Positions 59,761 to 64,000 of a stretch of DNA of 64,000 nucleotides are shown one piece after another (position 1 is the first letter of the stretch; each line of letters starts with the position of its first letter). The stretch is from Welwitschia mirabilis (taxonomy: Eukaryota; Gnetophyta; Gnetopsida; Welwitschiales). The stretch lies in the NCBI GenBank assembly GCA_051453625.1, contig JBOZIK010000001.1, positions 210,713,227 to 210,777,226 of the forward strand. The letters run 5' to 3'. The notes below the pieces were generated by a model. The model saw only the letters and a program-made list of their open reading frames with translations, did no database searches and was not told where the DNA came from. A program made the position numbers and the translations under genes.

Positions 59761-61217
59761 ACACATTGGGTTAAGATTAAATTAGTTTAGAATTAAATCT
59801 TCTTTCAATTGCTTGAGAATTGCCTTAGTGATATGTTTCCTAATTGCGTTTTTTAAACTATTTTACTAATTTTATTAAATTAAGTATAAAAGTAATTAAC
59901 ATAGCTGGGTATCTTTATGCAAGAAGATGAAAGTAAAGGAAATATATACTTTTTTAATTTTGAATTTTAGAAATTCTAACTTGTTAAACTAAGCATTTGG
60001 AAGAGGGTTATCCTTTTTCCAAAAGATTCATGCCATTTTCAGCACCCTATAAAATTGCAAGTGATCTATAAATCTTTATTAGTTTTTTCCCATTATTAGT
60101 AACTTCACTTTGAAAAACCATTTTATTACAAAATATATTTTTAATTTATCTTTAATTTTGATTGAGAGGCCATTCGCCAATTGTCAACTTGTTTGGGAGG
60201 TGAAAAGCATAATGTGATGTTTTACCTTCCAAATTTTGTCTTTACATGGCCTATTGAATTTTACATTAAAAAAGAATATAAAAATATAAAAATAAAAATA
60301 AAGGAGAAAAACAAAAATAAAAATATAAAAGTATAGTATTAAAATTTGGTAAAATTTCATAGAAATATAAGTGACCTTTAGCTGGATTCAAGAGAAATTT
60401 TAATAAGAAAATATCAACAACATGAATTTGAACTTGTAAAAGAAATAAAAAATTAGTTAGTATCATTTTTGGTTATTTGGTTAAGGCTCTAGAAGAATGA
60501 TTTCAAAGAAGAACGAGAAGGCTTTGGACGTCAGCAATAATACTTGCATTCTTTCATTTTTCAAAGGTATTTTTCACTTTCACATTCAATCACATTTTTT
60601 GCATTTACTGACTTGTCATAGTTGTCTTTTTCATTTTCTTAGCTGTGTATTCATTTTCTTCATGATTATTTATTATTTTCTTTACTATTTTGTTTGTTGT
60701 TTTCTTTATTATTTTCTTAGTTTCTCAAACAATTTGATCCTTTCTATGTAGGTTTTGAAAACACTTTTCAACAATTTGTGAGCACATAATGCTTTTCATC
60801 TAAGCCATATATCCTTGTAATTGTTCTTTATCATCTCCAATTTTCACTTGTAACATATTTTATCTAATCGCTTCAACATCTCCAAATTAATAAAGTATAC
60901 TAGTTTTATCAGTTTTAGTTCTTAACAATTATATTTAGTCAATATCTAATGAAAACGTTTAGTCAAGAGAGAAGTGTTGATTATTTCATTGAATGTCAAC
61001 ATTGACTATGTGTAAATAGTTCGTGTTGCATTGGTCTAAGGTAAACTTAAATAGTTAACAATAGCTGTTATTTATTAATATTTTAGCTAGTTATGCTTAA
61101 TTGTAAAATCTTATGTTGAGGATGATTTAGTAGTTATTCGAGTTTTCATCATCACATCTAAACATGGATTTAAAAATAGTATTTAAAAATTTAAACTCAT
61201 AATTTATGAAAACTAGA
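59761..61217. other. Intergenic AT-rich sequence
   Basis: No gene recognised. An A-rich stretch with T interruptions lies at 60269-60336. An 84-codon plus-strand ORF at 60497-60751 begins with a codon-like stretch (MISKKNEKALDVSNNT) but becomes Phe/Leu-rich low complexity. It could be a fragment or chance. Confidence 0.35.
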
Positions 61218-61434
61218 TGTTAATAACGGTTTTTAACTATCATTAATTTAATGACAGACTTTTACATTGACAATGATTAAAAACTATCATAAAATATTTA
61301 ATTTCTTTCTAAAAGAAAAAAAATTAATAATAGCTTTTAACTATCATCATTAAAAGTTACATTCTTAAGAGAAATATTATTAAAAGTCTTGAGGAAATTA
61401 AATATTTTAAAGTAAATATGTCCCAACTATAGTG
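61218..61434. mobile_element. CACTA-like transposon end with subterminal repeats
   Basis: The word TTTTAACTATCAT and its variants recur at 61222, 61276 and 61335, with the related ATGACAGAC at 61251. This resembles plant CACTA elements, whose subterminal repeats read TTTAACCGTCAT, after CG to TG/CA decay. One unit keeps its CG (ATAACGGTTTTT). The stretch ends in CTATAGTG at 61427-61434, like a CACTA right terminus. The left terminus and a transposase were not found. Confidence 0.5.
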
Positions 61435-62487
61435 TAAGTAACTTATGTTAAATAAAAAGACTTGAATTATACACGCATTTTACAATTGCTGGAACCAAGC
61501 TTAAAAATCCTTAAAAATAAGCCCTAGAATTCTTGGTTGAGTTCACCTTTAAAATCATATAAAATAATAGGAAAGGTATATGAATGACTAAGGATTGATG
61601 AACTTAAAGGTGACGGGTGAATGAGGTCTATTAAAAAATAATTTCACTAATTAAAAAATAGTATGATGAATACCTTACTGAGATAACATGGTTCTCCAAC
61701 CTGGGTACATTCACACACACATGGTAGCTTTCTCTCATGCCTCTGGGTATTCCTAACCTACAAAGAACAGTGGTTTCGAGGCACCAACAACCTTACATGT
61801 AAAATGAGAAGCTCTTCATAAGGCAGCACTCTCTTCTTCTCAAGGGTAACCAACTATACAATACCAAGAATGTGCATACAAGGACAATCACAATGTGAGA
61901 TGCTCCTCGCAAGGTAGCACTCTCTTCCCCTTAGGGAAAACCAATAATACAATAACACAACATGCTCATAAATACTCATAATACATACCCGTACAAGGAT
62001 TGCCTTAGAATATGGAATCCTAATAAGGGATCCTTAAGTTTCGATGATAAAAGAATGGGTTGTACAAGAATATTTAAAAATATAATAGTCCAACACTATA
62101 AGTTCCAACAAATAAATGCAAAAATGAGACTGAATGATGTATCTTTGAAGAAGATGTTAAGCTCCTTCTTGTTGTCATTGCTCACGAGTGCTAAAGAACA
62201 ATGCAATGCTATAGGATCCAATGAATGAATCATGTAACACTTGATAGTTCTTTGCAAATAATAGCCTGATGCTTCATGAGTAGATCTAATCACCCATGCC
62301 TTCATTTCCTTCATTCTAGATGCATAAGATCTTTCTATCATAACATGCCTTTATACTTTTTGAAGAGTTTTTAGCTGTTTGCCTTAGAAGATTAGTTGTT
62401 TGAACTTTGCAACCATTGTACAATGAATAGAAATGGCTGGGCATTGGGAGCTCAACATTTAATTCATTTAACATGAATCTTCATCAA
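61435..62487. other. Intergenic sequence with a short direct repeat
   Basis: No recognised gene. ORFs on both strands at 61962-62341 overlap each other and match nothing I know. A 60-bp repeat lies at 61805-61956. Confidence 0.35.
61805..61956. repeat. Two ~60-bp direct repeats, 91 bp apart
   Basis: 61805-61864 and 61896-61956 share TGAGA.GCTC.TC...AAGG, GCACTCTCTTC and the AACCAA..ATACAATA end. The repeats lie within a less AT-rich patch that could be LTR or MITE sequence. Confidence 0.7.
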
Positions 62488-62906
62488 AGATGTCTTCAAA
62501 ATTGTAGACATCTTATATCAATAAGACATCTTCCACATGGTAGACGTCTTTAATCAAAATGCCCAAAAATTGATAAAACTTGAACTCTATAATATTTATC
62601 CGTTCATGATCATAAATCCATGATGCAAATCTCAGTAGCTTTTCTAGTGTGTGAAATATTCATCAAAGCATAAATTGTCCATGTTACCTATTCTAGTTTA
62701 GTATAGATGTCTTCAAATATATAAACGTCTTTCATTTGTGTCATATCCATCTTTTAGTATAGTATTCTTCATTAAAATAGTCATCTTTCACCTATAATTT
62801 GAAGACTGGTTCATCATGGACCTTTTTAAATAGACATCTTTACCCTAGATGTCTTTAAGAGTGTAGATGTCTTTCCCATAGATGTCTTTCATTCTATAAA
62901 TGTCTT
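62488..62906. repeat. Array of TAGAYRTCTT palindromic words
   Basis: At least ten copies or close variants of TAGATGTCTT, TAGACATCTT and TAGACGTCTT: at 62488, 62505, 62523, 62541, 62704, 62724, 62831, 62846, 62864, 62879 and 62897. The core AGAYRTCT reads the same on both strands. The spacing is often 15-18 bases. Apart from the words, the intervening sequence is not conserved. Confidence 0.8.
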
Positions 62907-64000
62907 CGATCAATTGATTTGGCATTTTTAATTCTGAGATAAACTTTTTGTGAGATATCATCTTAAAGATCTGACATTCACTTTTGCTTTTCATGATTTA
63001 ATTTTCTTCACTTTAATCTCTCTACACAATAACACAATATATTTGACAACTGGAATTACTAAAACTAGATTTTATTAATAATCTTCCCTTTTTTGAAGAT
63101 GTTTAAAACATGATAAATCTCATTAGTTAATCAACTAAATTTAGTTTTTTAAATGCAATATAGAAAAGAACATAATCATATTTTGCAATAGTATTAAAAA
63201 ATCATGATTTTAACAAATTGAATAAACATGTAGAGAAGAGATTAAGAAAGAAAATGAAGTAAGATGTGCTAACAATAGTATGTCANNNNNNNNNNNNNNN
63301 NNNNNNNNNNAAACATTGTGCCAATAAGAATGATATTAAAATATGAAAATGTCTTAGTAGTTAAAGTGTGCTAATAACAATGGTAGAAATAATAAAGCAT
63401 GATGTGTGCTAATAATTAAGATTAATCATTAATCAATAATTATGTTACTTAGGGAATCTAATTCATCATCTCATAATTAAGTCCTATGTGTCATATAGGA
63501 TATCCATGTATAACTAATTTGCCCAAATTAATTTGCACTTNNNNNNNNNNNNNNNNNNNNNNNNNNNNNNNNNNNNNNNNNNNNNNNNNNNNNNNNNNNN
63601 NNNNNNNNNNNNNNNNNNNNNNNNNNNNNNNNNNNNNNNNNNNNNNNNNNNNNNNNNNNNNNNNNNNNNNNNNNNNNNNNNNNNNNNNNNNNNNNNNNNN
63701 NNNNNNNNNNNNNNNNNNNNNNNNNNNNNNNNNNNNNNNNNNNNCTCACCAAGGCCCTCATAGGAATGTTTTATCATATGTGAGTACATTTGAGGATTGA
63801 TGGACATCCTAAAGAAGCTAGAAATGGTAGTTTCTATAAAGAATGGTGGTGGTACTATAACAAGCGATGGAATACAGATAGGCTTTATGTAAGATGGTAA
63901 TGGTGGAGAGAGCATGCGCAATGATGATGAAGGACAAGAAGATGATAATGGTTTTGTATGACGATGAACATGTATCTTATGATATGATTTGCAGAAAATA
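62907..64000. other. Unassigned sequence with two N runs
   Basis: AT-rich, with N runs at 63286-63310 and 63541-63744. No domain or RNA gene was seen. The ORFs that span the Ns are not evidence of coding. Confidence 0.3.

Noticed and set aside
60497-60751. An 84-codon ORF starting MISKKNEKALDVSNN
   Set aside because: After about 25 codons it is low-complexity Phe/Leu sequence from T-rich DNA. A true exon is possible but unsupported.
1-64000. CRISPR arrays, operons, phage or bacterial genes, rRNA genes
   Set aside because: None seen. The spliced WRKY gene and plant retroelements mark this as plant nuclear DNA.

Overview
This window is nuclear DNA from a seed plant with a large, transposon-dominated genome. 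It is very AT-rich. Nearly all recognisable coding sequence is decayed Ty1/copia, Ty3/gypsy (Athila-like) and LINE sequence full of stops and frameshifts. The only intact gene I recognise is a spliced plant WRKY transcription factor on the + strand at 58217..59509. The heavy decay of old nested elements would suit a gymnosperm-like genome, but I cannot name the species.

Layout. 1-7.9 kb: copia sequence on the minus strand (A and B, probably one element split by an assembly overlap). 8.06-22.85 kb: gypsy I on the minus strand, with integrase, RNase H, RT, protease and gag. Its RNase H is split by a 5.6 kb L1-like LINE at 9536..15129 that has a perfect 10-bp target-site duplication. 22.85-37.56 kb: gypsy II on the minus strand, interrupted twice, by an unclassified insert at about 24.39-26.25 kb and by copia C with paired 187/188-bp LTRs at 26631..35209. 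The gypsy RT reading resumes across copia C. 38.4-39.2 kb: a second LINE RT fragment. 42.06-45.33 kb: copia D on the plus strand. 46.0-47.26 kb: a less AT-rich, low-copy-looking island with no recognised gene. 48.35-53.9 kb: copia E on the minus strand, carrying a 1.2 kb solo LTR flanked by CATAG. 54.56-55.6 kb: copia F on the minus strand. 57.55-59.76 kb: the WRKY gene with a promoter dense in W-boxes. 59.76-64 kb: intergenic DNA with CACTA-like subterminal motifs and an array of TAGAYRTCTT palindromes.

Assembly caveat. All thirteen gaps of exactly 100 N are flanked by a direct duplication in which the sequence before the gap ends where the right-hand copy continues. This is the geometry of overlapping contig ends that were not merged. 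Coordinates around 27-37 kb are therefore inflated, and most large repeats there are probably artefacts.

Functionally, the transposons form layers of insertions, and none looks able to move by itself. The WRKY gene is the only likely functional unit. Its promoter W-boxes suggest control by itself or other WRKY proteins. I found no convincing new multi-gene system.
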